Shown piece after piece: positions 27,544 to 37,097 of a DNA stretch of 64,000 nt. The position numbers and the translations under genes were made by a program. Location of the stretch: contig NZ_FNCY01000015.1 in the NCBI RefSeq assembly GCF_900099695.1, positions 48,493 to 112,492 on the forward strand, read 5' to 3'. Positions within the stretch are counted from its first letter, which is position 1. Each line of letters begins with the position of its first letter. The DNA is from Propionivibrio dicarboxylicus. GTDB taxonomy: Bacteria > Pseudomonadota > Gammaproteobacteria > Burkholderiales > Rhodocyclaceae. The notes below the pieces were generated by a model. That model saw nothing but the letters and a program-made list of their open reading frames with translations, was not told where the DNA came from and searched no databases.

Positions 27544-28194
27544 TCAATCGAGGAACAGCGCCTCCCTCAGGGCAGCAGGCAAGAGCTGGCGATGCCAGTA
27601 GTCGTCGTGGCCGAAATTGTTGGGAACGCGGAGCACGACGCCCTTCTCGATCGCCAGTTGCGTCGGTTTGCCATTCTCGCGCAGCTTTGCCTTTGTCATC
27701 TTCTTGCCGAGCGCGACGGCCGAGAGGCCGAAGGGCTTGGCAATTTCCGAGATCTTCATCCACACCGCGCGATCGAGAGCGTCCGCATCGATCACCCCGA
27801 GCGCCCGTTTGCTGAGGACGTCCGCTTCGGTATTCTCGGTTCTCGCCACCCAGCACAGTTTGACGTTCGGGATCTGGGCCTTGAGCGACACCGCCGTCTG
27901 GCACAGCGGCACCAGTTCCTTCGCCTTGATCAGCCAGGCGCCATTGACCTGATTGATGACGAGCTGACTGTCGCCATAGACGATCAGGTCTTCGACCCCG
28001 GCCTGGATCGCCGCATCGAGCACGGCCATGAGCGCGGTATATTCGGCCTCGTTGTTCGTGCCGTGTCCGATCTCTTCGCAGATCTCGATCAATTCCCCGC
28101 CCGGCCCCTTGAGGACGCCGCCGATACCGCGAATCCCCGGGTTCGTTCCCTTGGTCGCACCGTCGAACCAGGCTTTCCAGGTGTTATCTTTCAT
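27544..28194 (-). CDS. RNase H-like (type 1, archaeal/RNHL group) protein
   Basis: Protein of 216 residues from the ATG at 28194, preceded by GGGGAG. Residues 1-125 are an RNase H fold with all four acidic positions: Asp in AWFDGATKGTNPG, Glu in TNNEAEYTAL, Asp in VYGDSQLVI and Asp in TENTEADVLS. This lineage lacks the basic protrusion of E. coli RNase HI and resembles the archaeal and Bacillus YpdQ-type enzymes. It should cleave the RNA strand of RNA-DNA hybrids in the cytoplasm. About 85 residues follow the catalytic domain (helical, ending in PAALREALFLD) and are not recognisable. Monocistronic. Confidence 0.82.
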   Translation of the reverse strand: MKDNTWKAWFDGATKGTNPGIRGIGGVLKGPGGELIEICEEIGHGTNNEAEYTALMAVLDAAIQAGVEDLIVYGDSQLVINQVNGAWLIKAKELVPLCQTAVSLKAQIPNVKLCWVARTENTEADVLSKRALGVIDADALDRAVWMKISEIAKPFGLSAVALGKKMTKAKLRENGKPTQLAIEKGVVLRVPNNFGHDDYWHRQLLPAALREALFLD

Positions 28195-28410
28195 GCACTC
28201 CCCGCTTCTCCGATAACGCGCGCGCCGCCGGCCGCAGGGAAAGCCCCCCGCCAAACCGTCAGCCCGCCAGGCTTGCGATGCTAGCCCGGGAAAGCCCGCC
28301 TGTGAACAGCGGATTGCATCGGCTGCGTCAGACCGGCCGCGGATCGCGCCATGAAAAAGGACGACGCCCGCAGAGGGCGGGCGTCGTCCCGGGAACTGCG
28401 TCGGAAGCGA

Positions 28411-29496
28411 TCAGCGCGACGCGCGCTCGGTTTGTTCCAGCGTCGGGTAATCGGTGTATCCGGTCACCGGATCGCTCAGCCCGACGCCGTGAAAACTCTC
28501 CGGTCGCGCCGGATTGAGCGGCGCCTGCTTGAGCAGACGCAGCGGCAGATCGGGATTGGCGATGAAGTTCTGGCCGAAGGCGACCGCATCGGCCTCGCCG
28601 GCGGCGATCACCTGCTCGGCCGTTTCGCGGGTCAGGGACTCGTTGGCGATATAGACGCCGCCGAACGCCGCCTTGAGTTGCGGCCCCAGACGCGGCGCAG
28701 CGACCGATTCGCGCGCAAAGATAAAGGCGATCTTGCGCTTACCCAGCTCACGCGCAACGTAGCTGAAGGTCGCCAGCGGATCGCTGTCGCCCATGGTATG
28801 GGCATCGCAGCGCGGCGCCAGATGGACGCCGACGCGGCCGGCGCCCCAGACGCCGATGGCGGCGTCGGTGACTTCGAGAAGCAGACGCGCCCGATTCTCG
28901 ATCGAGCTGCCATAACGGTCGGTGCGCCGGTTGGTGCTGTCCTGAAGGAACTGATCGAGCAGATAGCCGTTGGCGCCGTGCACCTCGACGCCGTCGAACC
29001 CGGCGAGCTTGGCATTCTCCGCCCCTTGGCGGTAGGCCTCGACAATGGCCGGGATTTCTTCCGTTTCGAGCGCACGCGGCACGACATACGGCCGCTTCGG
29101 GCGCAGCAGGCTGACATGCCCTTCCGGCGCCAGGGCGCTGGGCGCGACGGGCAAGGCCCCGTCCAGGAAGTCCGGGTGCGAGACCCGTCCGACATGCCAC
29201 AGCTGCAGGAAGATCCGCCCGCCCGCCGCATGCACGGCCTCGGTCACCCGCTTCCAGCCGTCGATCTGCTCCGCCGACCAGATGCCGGGCGTATCGGGAT
29301 ACCCGACGCCCATCGGCGTGACCGAGGTCGCCTCGGTCAGGATCAGTCCGGCGCTCGCGCGCTGCACGTAATACTCGGCCATCAGCGCGTTGGGGACGCG
29401 CCCCTCGCTTGCCCGGCAACGGGTCAAGGGGGCCATGAGGACACGATTCGGCAGGTTCAGGTCGCCCACCTGAACGGGGGTAAATAAGACGCTCAT
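28411..29496 (-). CDS. nemA: Old Yellow Enzyme family alkene reductase
   Basis: FMN-dependent NAD(P)H oxidoreductase of 361 residues, starting at the ATG at 29496 behind GGGAG. TIM-barrel landmarks: LFTPVQVGDLNLPNRVLMAPLTRCRA at the N-terminus (split here into its two halves), EATSVTPMG, the LWHVGRVSHPD segment, HGANGYLLDQFL with substrate-binding His and Asn, and the phosphate-binding FGQNFIANPDL near the end. It reduces activated C=C bonds of enones, maleimides or nitro compounds; NemA and XenA/B are the closest types, and the natural substrate is usually unclear. A short gap of 67 bases separates it from the YgjV-like gene on the same strand. Confidence 0.88.
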   Translation of the reverse strand: MSVLFTPVQVGDLNLPNRVLMAPLTRCRASEGRVPNALMAEYYVQRASAGLILTEATSVTPMGVGYPDTPGIWSAEQIDGWKRVTEAVHAAGGRIFLQLWHVGRVSHPDFLDGALPVAPSALAPEGHVSLLRPKRPYVVPRALETEEIPAIVEAYRQGAENAKLAGFDGVEVHGANGYLLDQFLQDSTNRRTDRYGSSIENRARLLLEVTDAAIGVWGAGRVGVHLAPRCDAHTMGDSDPLATFSYVARELGKRKIAFIFARESVAAPRLGPQLKAAFGGVYIANESLTRETAEQVIAAGEADAVAFGQNFIANPDLPLRLLKQAPLNPARPESFHGVGLSDPVTGYTDYPTLEQTERASR

Positions 29497-29563
29497 CGGA
29501 AATTCTCCCTCTCGGATTCGATAGTCATGCGGAAACAAGTGACAAAAGACAACGCATCCGGCC

Positions 29564-30091
29564 TTAGGTTGCATCCATCGCGGCCGGGCTCTTCTTTTCA
29601 CTCTGATGCAAACGATAGATCGTGATCGCGCTCATGACTGCGACGACACTTTCCATGATCGTGCCGCTGATCGACCCGGTCAGGAGGTTGTTGATCAACC
29701 AGAACAGCGTACAAGCGAACATCGCATAACGGAGATGCAGACCGCTCAGGCGAAACATCGAGACCGTGGCGATCGCCGTCGCCGCCAGGGGAAGGATGTT
29801 CCAGACCGCCTTGACGAGCCAGAATCCGAGCATCACGTTGGCGGCCACCAGCACGAGCGCCGCCCACATCGAGCGCGTGCGCAAGGACACCAGATTGCGC
29901 AGGGCCGACAGCAGGGTCCCCGCCATGCCGGCCGGATTGCCCATCAGGAACAGATGGGTCGCATAACAGAGGTTCTGAAGCGTCAGACACAGCTTGAATT
30001 GCTTGTCGTGCTTGCGGGAGAAAGTCACCATGCTCAGCATCAGCGTGGCATGGCCAAACATCTGAGCGGTCGAGAAAAAGTCATGGGGCAT
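29564..30091 (-). CDS. YgjV-family inner membrane protein
   Basis: Protein of 175 residues with about six helices, from the ATG at 30091 (MPHDFFSTAQMFGH). The pattern of short hydrophobic helices with LCLTLQNLCYATHLFLMG and AGTLLSALRNLVSLRT fits the Imp-YgjV group, whose function is unknown. No strong ribosome binding site precedes the chosen start; a longer frame upstream would translate a 12-base tandem repeat into an arginine-rich string and is unlikely. Could be co-transcribed with the alkene reductase downstream. Confidence 0.72.
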   Translation of the reverse strand: MPHDFFSTAQMFGHATLMLSMVTFSRKHDKQFKLCLTLQNLCYATHLFLMGNPAGMAGTLLSALRNLVSLRTRSMWAALVLVAANVMLGFWLVKAVWNILPLAATAIATVSMFRLSGLHLRYAMFACTLFWLINNLLTGSISGTIMESVVAVMSAITIYRLHQSEKKSPAAMDAT

Positions 30092-30164
30092 TGGTGGTCG
30101 GCGGAGGCGCCAGGGTTCCAGCAGAAACCGATAGCATAACCCCGGATGCGGCGCCCGGCGACCC

Positions 30165-30224
30165 ACGCGCTTTCCAACGCGCTTTCCAACGCGCCTTCCA
30201 ACGCGCCTTCCAACGCGCTCTCCC
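30165..30224. repeat. 12-base tandem repeat, five units
   Basis: Five consecutive units ACGCGC(T/C)TTCCA starting at 30165, 30177, 30189, 30201 and 30213; the last is degenerate (ACGCGCTCTCCC). It lies between the YgjV-like gene and the lipoprotein gene, in the upstream region of both. Confidence 0.85.
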
Positions 30225-30326
30225 GCCCCCATCGCGATGGCCCCGAACCCCCGATGGTCCCGGCTTTCGTTCGCCGATCCGCGCGGCAACGGCAACTCTG
30301 CGACCAAAAGAAATGTCGAAGGAACA

Positions 30327-30354
30327 GGAATAATCCGGCGCGTGGGTGCGTTAA
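30327..30354 (+). promoter_or_regulatory. Candidate ECF-sigma promoter of the lipoprotein-sigma-antisigma operon
   Basis: GGAATA (30327-30332), a 16-base spacer and CGTTAA (30349-30354) form the GGAA...CGTT pattern used by many ECF sigma factors, 48 bases before the lipoprotein start codon. This suggests the operon is read by its own sigma factor. Confidence 0.45.
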
Positions 30355-30401
30355 CGGGGATGAAGGCGCAGTCCCCGAAACCCCACCCAGGAGGAAACGA
30401 C

Positions 30402-30791
30402 ATGAACATCGTCAAGACAAGCGCAGCACTGGTGTTATCCGCTTCGCTGCTGGCCGCATGCGGCGGCTATGGAACGCAGCCGGCCGGACCGGCAATGATT
30501 TCCGACGGAATACTCACCGGCAATAACGGCATGGCCCTCTACACCTTCGACAAGGACAGTGCCGGCAGCGGCAAGAGCGTCTGCAACGGCCCCTGCGCGA
30601 CGAACTGGCCGCCTTTGTTCGTCACGGAAGGCGCATCGGCCGGCAGCGATTACAGCGTCGTGGTCCGTGACGACGGCATGAAACAGTGGGCCTACAAGGG
30701 CAAGCCCTTGTACTACTGGATCAAGGACCAGAAACCGGGAGACAGGACCGGTGACGGCGTCAACAACGCCTGGCGTGTCGCCAAACCCTGA
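30402..30791 (+). CDS. Lipoprotein with COG4315-type secreted repeats
   Basis: Lipoprotein precursor of 129 residues; AGGAGG lies seven bases before the ATG. Signal peptide with lipobox LLAAC, giving lipidated Cys20. The mature part has two copies of the secreted repeat: LTGNNGMALYTFDKDSAGSG...CNGPCATNWPPL and a second ending YKGKPLYYWIKDQKPGDRTG. Proteins of this family occur beside ECF sigma factors in many proteobacteria; their function is unknown, and a role in envelope redox or oxidant defence has been suggested only from context. Five bases separate it from the sigma gene, so the three genes form one transcript. Confidence 0.85.
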   Translation: MNIVKTSAALVLSASLLAACGGYGTQPAGPAMISDGILTGNNGMALYTFDKDSAGSGKSVCNGPCATNWPPLFVTEGASAGSDYSVVVRDDGMKQWAYKGKPLYYWIKDQKPGDRTGDGVNNAWRVAKP

Positions 30792-30796
30792 GTCCC

Positions 30797-31297
30797 ATGG
30801 ACAGCCTCGCGATCCTGGCCGTACTGCCGCGTCTGCGCCGTTATGCGCGCGCGCTGGTCGGCAATCGCGAGGCGGCCGACGACCTCGTCCAGGACACGCT
30901 CGAACGCGCCTGGACGCGACTATCCCAATGGCAAGCGGGAAGCGATCTGCGCGCGTGGCTGTTCTCGATCATGCACAACCTGCGAATCGACCAGATGCGG
31001 CGCCCTGCCCCGCCGATGGCGTCATTTGAAGACGAAGCCATCGACCTGCCGGTGCGCGCCACCCAGTCCGACCGTATCGAAGTCTCGGACCTCGGCGCAG
31101 CGCTCGCCGCGCTGCCGGAGGAACAACGCGCGGTCGTGCTGCTCGTCGCGATCGAAGACATGAGTTATGCCGAAGTCGCCGCGACGCTGGACATTCCACT
31201 CGGCACCGTGATGTCCCGCCTCGCCCGAGGGCGCGAACGCCTGCGCCAGATCCTTGAAAACCGCGTACCCCCTGTTCAGCTTAAGATTGTGCGATGA
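30797..31297 (+). CDS. ECF-family RNA polymerase sigma factor
   Basis: Sigma factor of 166 residues. Region 2 (LPRLRRYARALVGNREAADD...VQDTLERAW, LRAWLFSIMHNLRIDQMRR) and region 4 (ALPEEQRAVVLLVAIEDMSY, AEVAATLDIPLGTVMSRLAR) are both complete and there is no region 3, which defines the ECF class. Its stop overlaps the anti-sigma start (ATGA), so the two are translationally coupled and the anti-sigma factor should hold it inactive until an envelope or chemical stress. A matching promoter-like element lies upstream of the operon. Confidence 0.92.
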   Translation: MDSLAILAVLPRLRRYARALVGNREAADDLVQDTLERAWTRLSQWQAGSDLRAWLFSIMHNLRIDQMRRPAPPMASFEDEAIDLPVRATQSDRIEVSDLGAALAALPEEQRAVVLLVAIEDMSYAEVAATLDIPLGTVMSRLARGRERLRQILENRVPPVQLKIVR

Positions 31298-32103
31298 CTG
31301 CCAGCCCTGTCCCGACCTCCGATCTTCACGCCTATGTCGATGGCGAACTGCCGGCTGCGCGTCACGCCGAAGTGGCGACATGGCTGGATGAGCACCCGGA
31401 AGAGCGATTGCGCGTCGAATCCTGGCGGAAGCAAAAGGATGATCTGCGGCGATTGTTCGACCCCGTTCTCGATGAGCCGCTACCGGATCGCCTGACGGCG
31501 CTGGCCAGCGAGCTGCCACCGGCGCGAGCGAAGCCTTGGTCGATTTTCAGCGCCCGTTCACCGCGGTTCCTGCAACGCCTCGCCGCTGGTCTGGCCATCG
31601 CTTTCGTCAGCGGCGCGAGCGGTTGGCTGGCTCACGACCTATACCATCCGCCCGTGCACCTGGCGCAGTTGTCGCAATTCCCCCGCCAGGCGGCGATCGC
31701 CCACGCCGTGTTCAGCCCCGACATCCGGCGGCCGGTCGAAATCAGCGCCGAGCACGAGGACCAACTGATCACCTGGCTTTCCAAGCGGCTTGGCGCACCG
31801 ATCCGCGCGCCGCGCCTGGCGAAGCTGGGCTATGAACTGATCGGCGGGCGCCTGTTGCCCGGCGACAACGGACCGGTGGCGCAATTCATGTACCAGGATG
31901 CCAGCGGCGAACGCCTGACGCTGTATGTCGGCACGGAGAATACGAACAACCGCGACACCGCCTTCCGCTTCGCGCAGGAAGGCGCGGTCAATGTCTTCTA
32001 CTGGATCGACGGCAAGTTCGGCTATGCGATTTCCGCCGGCGTGCCGAAGGACGCGCTGGCGCGGGTCGCGACGGCGGTCTATGAGCAGTTCCAGCATGAA
32101 TAG
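31294..32103 (+). CDS. Membrane-anchored anti-sigma factor
   Basis: Protein of 269 residues. The N-terminal 70 residues are a helical anti-sigma domain (DLHAYVDGELPAARHAEVATW...HPEE), without the HxxxCxxC zinc motif of ZAS proteins. A single transmembrane helix follows at about 90-110 (LAAGLAIAFVSGASGWLAHD), and the remaining 155 residues are periplasmic, including EDQLITWLSKRLGAPIRAP and a C-terminal region typical of the FecR-unlike RskA/YlaD-type partners. It should sequester the ECF factor at the membrane and release it on a periplasmic signal. Overlaps the sigma gene by four bases. Confidence 0.87.
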   Translation: MTASPVPTSDLHAYVDGELPAARHAEVATWLDEHPEERLRVESWRKQKDDLRRLFDPVLDEPLPDRLTALASELPPARAKPWSIFSARSPRFLQRLAAGLAIAFVSGASGWLAHDLYHPPVHLAQLSQFPRQAAIAHAVFSPDIRRPVEISAEHEDQLITWLSKRLGAPIRAPRLAKLGYELIGGRLLPGDNGPVAQFMYQDASGERLTLYVGTENTNNRDTAFRFAQEGAVNVFYWIDGKFGYAISAGVPKDALARVATAVYEQFQHE

Positions 32104-32209
32104 CGGGGCGGCGGCGTCCATCGGGTAGACAACACTGCCTCGATGACAAACAGATGACCGTCTGCGAGCGTTTCCGGAAACGCCTCTTCGCCGGAAACAG
32201 GCCTCCCGA

Positions 32210-33316
32210 TCAGGAAATCGGTGCTCCAAGCCCCCGGGATCTGAACAGCGTTGTGACACGTTTGGCAATGCTGCCCAACGGCAGGACGTCGTCTACCCCG
32301 CCCTTGCTGACGGCCTCCTTGGGCATGCCATAGACAACGCAGGTTTCTTCATTCTGGGCGATGGTGAAGGCGCCGACCTCGTGCATTTCCTTCATTCCTT
32401 GTGCTCCATCGTTTCCCATGCCGGTCAGGATGATGCCAACCGCATTCTTGCCGGCTTGATTGGCGGCCGACCGGAACAGCACGTCGACGGAAGGACGATG
32501 GCGGTTAACCGGCGGCCCTTCGCTGAGCTCGATGAAGTAACCGGTGCCAGCCCGCTTTGCCAGCATATGCGCCGGCCCCCCGGGGGCAATATAGGCATGC
32601 CCGGGAAGAACGCGCTCTCCATGCTCGGCTTCCTTGACGGTGATCCGGCACAGCTTGTCGAGGCGCTGGGCGAAAGAACGCGTATACCCCGGCGGCATAT
32701 GCTGGGTGATCAGAATTCCCGGTAGCGATGGCGGAAGTTCCTGGAGCACAACACGGATGGCTTCGGTGCCGCCGGTCGAGGCGCCGAGAAAAATGATCGG
32801 CTCGGTGGTAAAGCTCACGGTTCTCGGGATGGCCGGCAGAATCACGTCGGCCGAATATCTGTCCTGAACCACTTTTTCGCCAAGCGGACGCCTGAACGCG
32901 ATGTTCCAGATCTGCGCCCGTGCCACCGCACGGATTTTCTCGGCGATTTCTTCTGCATAGTCTTCCAGCCCCTCGCCGACGTTCGTCCGGGGCTTGGCGA
33001 CAAAATCGATGGCGCCCAACTCAAGCGCCCGCAAGGCCGTATCCGAACCTTCCTGTGTCAGCGTCGAGACCATGAGCACCGGCATTGGGCGCAAACGCAT
33101 CAGGCGTTCGAGAAAATCCAGCCCGTCCATCTTCGGCATCTCGACATCCAGCGTCAGGACGTCTGGATTGAGATTGCGAATCATCTCGCGCGCGATGAGC
33201 GGATCGGGTGCCGTGCCGATCACCTCCATGTCCGGATGTCGATTGATGATGTCGGTCAGCACGTGCCGGATGAGCGCCGAGTCGTCCAAAACCAGAACGC
33301 TTATTTTCTTTCTCAT
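32210..33316 (-). CDS. cheB: Chemotaxis protein-glutamate methylesterase/glutaminase CheB
   Basis: Protein of 368 residues. Receiver domain 1-125 with phospho-Asp in [13 protein letters not shown]; linker; C-terminal methylesterase with catalytic Ser in GASTGGTEA, His in [12 protein letters not shown] and Asp in GMGNDGAQG. When phosphorylated by CheA it removes methyl groups from receptor glutamates in adaptation. Last gene of the che operon; its ATG overlaps the cheD stop codon (ATGA). Confidence 0.95.
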   Translation of the reverse strand: MRKKISVLVLDDSALIRHVLTDIINRHPDMEVIGTAPDPLIAREMIRNLNPDVLTLDVEMPKMDGLDFLERLMRLRPMPVLMVSTLTQEGSDTALRALELGAIDFVAKPRTNVGEGLEDYAEEIAEKIRAVARAQIWNIAFRRPLGEKVVQDRYSADVILPAIPRTVSFTTEPIIFLGASTGGTEAIRVVLQELPPSLPGILITQHMPPGYTRSFAQRLDKLCRITVKEAEHGERVLPGHAYIAPGGPAHMLAKRAGTGYFIELSEGPPVNRHRPSVDVLFRSAANQAGKNAVGIILTGMGNDGAQGMKEMHEVGAFTIAQNEETCVVYGMPKEAVSKGGVDDVLPLGSIAKRVTTLFRSRGLGAPIS

Positions 33317-33929
33317 GAGAATAGTTCCACATCGCCTTCGATCGGCGTGCGTCGCAGGCGCTGTTCATACGCGCGCTCACGTTCAAGAATGGTGTTGTTA
33401 TGGATGGTTTTCAGCACCCGCACCATGACGCGTCCGCTCTTCGGAAAAAAATAGACCTTGCGTGGGTAGAAGCCCAGCAAATCGTGCGCAAGCACCGGAA
33501 TGTTCTCGGCATCGGGTAGCGCAGGGCGAACTCGGCGTTCATTTCGCCGACCGAGCGGGTCGCCAGCCCCGGAAGCGCCACCGCACCGCCGAACAGCTTG
33601 GCTTCGAGATTGCTTCGCCGGCCGCCGAGCTTCTGGATCTGATTGATCAGGATTTCCATGGCATAACCGCCGTAGCGGGCGGACGCCGAGGTGATATCGT
33701 CCCCATCCTTCCCCGGAAGCATGAAATGGTTCATGCCGCCAATGCCCGAAACCGGGTCCCGGATACACGCAGAAATGCACGACCCGAGCACGGTGACAAT
33801 CACCATCTCTCTCGACGTCACGTAATACTCGCTGGGCATTATCTTGACGGCATCGCAACCGAAGGTCGAGTCATGGTAGGCCCTGGGCTCGGGAGGGTGG
33901 TTACGGTGATGGGCATGCTTGCGTTTCAC
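33313..33929 (-). pseudogene. cheD: Chemoreceptor glutamine deamidase CheD, frameshifted
   Basis: Two overlapping minus-strand frames together make one CheD. The first, from the ATG at 33929 (overlapping the cheR stop), covers the N-terminal two-thirds: YYVTSREMVIVTVLGSCIS with the catalytic Cys, GGMNHFMLPG with the catalytic His, RYGGYAMEILINQI and FGGA. The match then moves to another frame for AENIPVLAHDLLGFYPRKVY and the end [11 protein letters not shown]. The switch is near 33512-33518, where the expected TAC-CTC-GAT-like codons read TACCCGAT, one base short. With the shift the first frame ends early at 33411. CheD deamidates receptor glutamines and assists adaptation. A single-base sequencing or assembly error is as likely as a real mutation, because every other che gene is intact. 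Confidence 0.85.
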
Positions 33930-34768
33930 TGCCGCCCCCGGGGATTGACGAGGCGGTAGATGGTTCTCCCTACCGGCCTGAACAAGTGGGAAACGTGACT
34001 GTAGCTTTCCGAATGTCCGGCAATCAGCAGGCTGGTCGGCGCCAGCAAGGGGACAAAACGCTCAAGGATTTTCGCCTGCGTCTCCTTGTTGAAATAGATC
34101 ATGACATTGCGGCAGAAAAGCACATCGACATGCTGCGGAACCGGCCATTGCGCCCCCAACAGATTGATCTGACGGAAGCTGATCATTGCGCGCAGTTCCG
34201 GCTTGACCTTGACCTTGCCTTCGTACTTTCCGGTGCCACGGAAGAAAAAACGCCGCAGCCTGTCGCGGGATAGCCTTTCGATCCGGTCGATGCCGTAGAC
34301 GCCGGTCTCGGCGTGTGCCAACACCCCCGTATCGAGGTCGCTGGCGACGATGCGGATGCGCCTCGCCGCGCGCTCGCCGAGCGCTTCAACGGCGGTCATG
34401 GCAATCGAATACGGCTCCTCGCCGGTAGAGGCAGCCGCGCACCAGATGTTGATCGTTTTTCCGCCCGGCTGTTCGCGCAGATAATCGGCGAGCACGGCAA
34501 AATGATGTTCCTCGCGAAAAAATGCGGTGAGATTCGTGGTCAGTGCATTGATGAAATTCTGACGTTCCGGTTCATCCTGCTCGACCAGATCGAGATAGTC
34601 GTCAAAGTCACTCAACCCGAGGCAGCGCAAGCGCTTTTTCAGGCGGTTGCCGACCATCGACCGCTTGGAGTCGCTGAGCGATATGCCCCCCCACGCATGC
34701 AGGAGTTGACGTGTCCGCAGAAACGCCGACTCCGGCAGCAGGGGGGAGAGGTCCTCGACGACGTCCAT
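33926..34768 (-). CDS. cheR: Chemotaxis protein methyltransferase CheR
   Basis: Protein of 280 residues that methylates receptor glutamates with S-adenosylmethionine. N-terminal helical domain (GISLSDSKRSMVGNRLKKRL, LTTNLTAFFREEHHF) and a C-terminal Rossmann methyltransferase with the AdoMet loop IWCAAASTGEEPYSIAM, the DLDTGVLAHAETGVYG block and VLFCRNVMIYFNKETQ. The beta-subdomain that docks on receptor C-terminal pentapeptides appears present, which fits the receptor encoded next to it. Its stop overlaps the cheD start by four bases. Confidence 0.95.
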   Translation of the reverse strand: MDVVEDLSPLLPESAFLRTRQLLHAWGGISLSDSKRSMVGNRLKKRLRCLGLSDFDDYLDLVEQDEPERQNFINALTTNLTAFFREEHHFAVLADYLREQPGGKTINIWCAAASTGEEPYSIAMTAVEALGERAARRIRIVASDLDTGVLAHAETGVYGIDRIERLSRDRLRRFFFRGTGKYEGKVKVKPELRAMISFRQINLLGAQWPVPQHVDVLFCRNVMIYFNKETQAKILERFVPLLAPTSLLIAGHSESYSHVSHLFRPVGRTIYRLVNPRGRQ

Positions 34769-34785
34769 GGCGCAGCATTCCGAGC

Positions 34786-37068
34786 TTAAAACTCTTTCCA
34801 GTCGTCGGCCTCATGGGCGGCCGACGCTTCGGCGCTGCCCATCGACGCTGGCACCGACTTCAGGGCCGGCCTGGGCGGCAGCTTCTTCGGCGCCACGGCT
34901 TGCAGTATGTGACGCGGCGCGGCCTTCCGCGCCGAAACGATCGGCGCGCTGATGCCGCTCTGATCCATCTTGAAGACCGCCACCGCCTCGGCCAGATTCT
35001 GTGCCTGACTCTCCAGCGATTCAGCCGCCGCCGCAGCCTCTTCGACCAGTGCCGCATTCTGCTGCGTGACCTGATCCATCTGGTTGATGGCCTGGTTGAC
35101 CTGCTCGATGCCCGAACTTTGCTCCATCGATGCATTCGATATTTCGCTGATGATTTCCGAGACGCGTTTGACCGAGGAGACGATTTCCGACATGGTTTGT
35201 CCGGCTTCCTCGACCTGCTTGGTCCCATCGTCGACACACTCGACCGAGTCGTTGATCAGCGACTTGATTTCCTTGGCCGCCGCGGCTGAACGCTGCGCCA
35301 GATTGCGGACTTCTCCGGCCACCACGGCAAAGCCGCGCCCCTGCTCGCCGGCACGCGCGGCCTCGACGGCGGCGTTGAGCGCCAGGATATTGGTCTGGAA
35401 GGCAATGCCGTCAATCACCGAGATGATGTCCACGATCTTGCGTGAGGCTTCGTTGATGCCGTTCATCGTCTCGACCACGTGACCGACAACGGTCCCGCCC
35501 TTGATGGCGATTTCCGAGGCACCACGTGCCAGCTTGTTGGCGTTGGCGGCATTTTCGGCGTTGAGTTTGACCGTCGAGGTCAGTTCCTCGATGCTCGACG
35601 CGGTCTCTTCCAGGCTCGATGCCTGCTCTTCGGTCCGTTGCGAGAGATCGGAGTTCCCGGCAGCAATCTCCTTCGACGCGGTGTTGATCGTATCGATCGA
35701 CGCTTTCAGCTGGGCGACCAGTTCCTTGAGATTGTCGACCGTCGTATTGATGCCGTTGCGCACATCGCCGAAAGAACCCGGGTATTGCTTTTCGATCGTC
35801 CGGGTCAGATTCCCCTTGGCCAGCGCATCGGCGACTTCAATGATGTCTTTGAACGCCGTGTCGATAGTCCCCGAAAGTTGGTTGAGCAGTTCGGAGAGCG
35901 TTCTCGGGAAGCCTTGCTTGCCATCGAGACTGAGTTTGACCGTGAAATCGCCCTGGTTGGCGGCCGTCGTGATTTCCTCGATTTCAGCAACGATACGGCG
36001 CAAATTGGCGCGCAACTGCTCGATCGTGTCGTTGATGAATTTCTTCTTGCCAGGGAATTGTTCGATCGGCGCGTCGAGATTGCCTTCGCCAAATTCCTTG
36101 ATGCAGGCCATGGCCTTTTTCTTGACCGCGATGTGCCCGAAAACCATGGTGTTGACACCTTCGGCCATTTTGCGGAAATCGCCCTGGAATCTCGACTCGT
36201 CGATCTTGACGTCGATATCGCCTTTGTCGTGCTCGGCCGACATGTGATTCATGTCGGCGATGAACTGCATGAGCACGCCTTGCATCGCCTTCATCTTGGC
36301 CAGCAAGCTGTCGCTATCGCCGGCCTTGACCACCGGGACCTGCGAGAGATCGCCCTCGGCCACCCGGCGCACGGCGTCGGCCACATAGTCGGGTTCGCCG
36401 CCCAATTTGCGCATCAGCTCACGAACGATGAGCCACGCGACAATAGCGCCGATGACAATGGCGGCGAGCACCAGGGAAACGACGAGCACCAGAGAGCGCG
36501 CATACGTTTCGCTCGCCTGTTTTGTCGCGCTATCCATCAGGCTTTCCTGGAACGAGGCCATTTTTATCAACGCCTCGACGAATTCGTTATTGGTGACGGC
36601 GAAATCCTTGATGATGAACTCGGCGAAGCGGGCCTTCTCGGCTGCGGTGTTGGCACTGCGCGCCTGCTTATAGGCTTCCTCGTATTTCGGTGAGAGTTTT
36701 GCCCGGGTATCGCTTATCGCCTTGAACAGCTCTTGTCCCTTCGGCGTATTGATGATTTTTCCCAGCGCGCCAAGCGTCTCGGAATTTTCCTTGCGATTGC
36801 TCTCCATCCTGGCAATCGTTTTCTCGATGTCGGCGGCGCCACTCAGGAGCACGAGATTGCGCACCTGCCGACCATTGTCCAGCGTCAGTCGAATGGCATC
36901 GTTCGAATACTTGACCTTGACATAGCGATCCTGAGTGATCTCGGTTGTAATGTGATCGATATCGTTCAGGCTCTTGAGCGCGAAGACCGAGACGATGATC
37001 ATCAGCAGCAGCACGGAGCCGAAACCCAAGCCCAAGCGGGTAGCAACTTTCATGTTTGACAGACTCAT
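34786..37068 (-). CDS. Methyl-accepting chemotaxis protein with C-terminal tether pentapeptide
   Basis: Receptor of 760 residues. TM1 near 12-30, a helical-bundle periplasmic domain (4HB type, about 31-190), TM2 near 193-215, then HAMP and a long HAMP-like array ([37 protein letters not shown] repeats) before the signalling domain. The hairpin tip ([20 protein letters not shown]) and methylation helices ([19 protein letters not shown]) are canonical. The last residues, DDWKEF, form an xWxxF-type pentapeptide like the NWETF that tethers CheR and CheB in enteric receptors. Ligand unknown. It is encoded between cheW and cheR. Confidence 0.92.
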   Translation of the reverse strand: MSLSNMKVATRLGLGFGSVLLLMIIVSVFALKSLNDIDHITTEITQDRYVKVKYSNDAIRLTLDNGRQVRNLVLLSGAADIEKTIARMESNRKENSETLGALGKIINTPKGQELFKAISDTRAKLSPKYEEAYKQARSANTAAEKARFAEFIIKDFAVTNNEFVEALIKMASFQESLMDSATKQASETYARSLVLVVSLVLAAIVIGAIVAWLIVRELMRKLGGEPDYVADAVRRVAEGDLSQVPVVKAGDSDSLLAKMKAMQGVLMQFIADMNHMSAEHDKGDIDVKIDESRFQGDFRKMAEGVNTMVFGHIAVKKKAMACIKEFGEGNLDAPIEQFPGKKKFINDTIEQLRANLRRIVAEIEEITTAANQGDFTVKLSLDGKQGFPRTLSELLNQLSGTIDTAFKDIIEVADALAKGNLTRTIEKQYPGSFGDVRNGINTTVDNLKELVAQLKASIDTINTASKEIAAGNSDLSQRTEEQASSLEETASSIEELTSTVKLNAENAANANKLARGASEIAIKGGTVVGHVVETMNGINEASRKIVDIISVIDGIAFQTNILALNAAVEAARAGEQGRGFAVVAGEVRNLAQRSAAAAKEIKSLINDSVECVDDGTKQVEEAGQTMSEIVSSVKRVSEIISEISNASMEQSSGIEQVNQAINQMDQVTQQNAALVEEAAAAAESLESQAQNLAEAVAVFKMDQSGISAPIVSARKAAPRHILQAVAPKKLPPRPALKSVPASMGSAEASAAHEADDWKEF

Positions 37069-37097
37069 TTTGGGTTCTCCTAAAAGAAAGGCGGCTA

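Noticed and set aside
29564..30415. Longer YgjV-like protein with an arginine-rich repeat N-terminus
   Set aside because: The extra 108 residues are a translation of the 12-base tandem repeat and of upstream DNA; homologues begin near the membrane segment.
32170..32186. GCGTTTCCGGAAACGC palindrome between the anti-sigma gene and cheB as a terminator
   Set aside because: Perfect palindrome but without a loop or a T-run on either strand.
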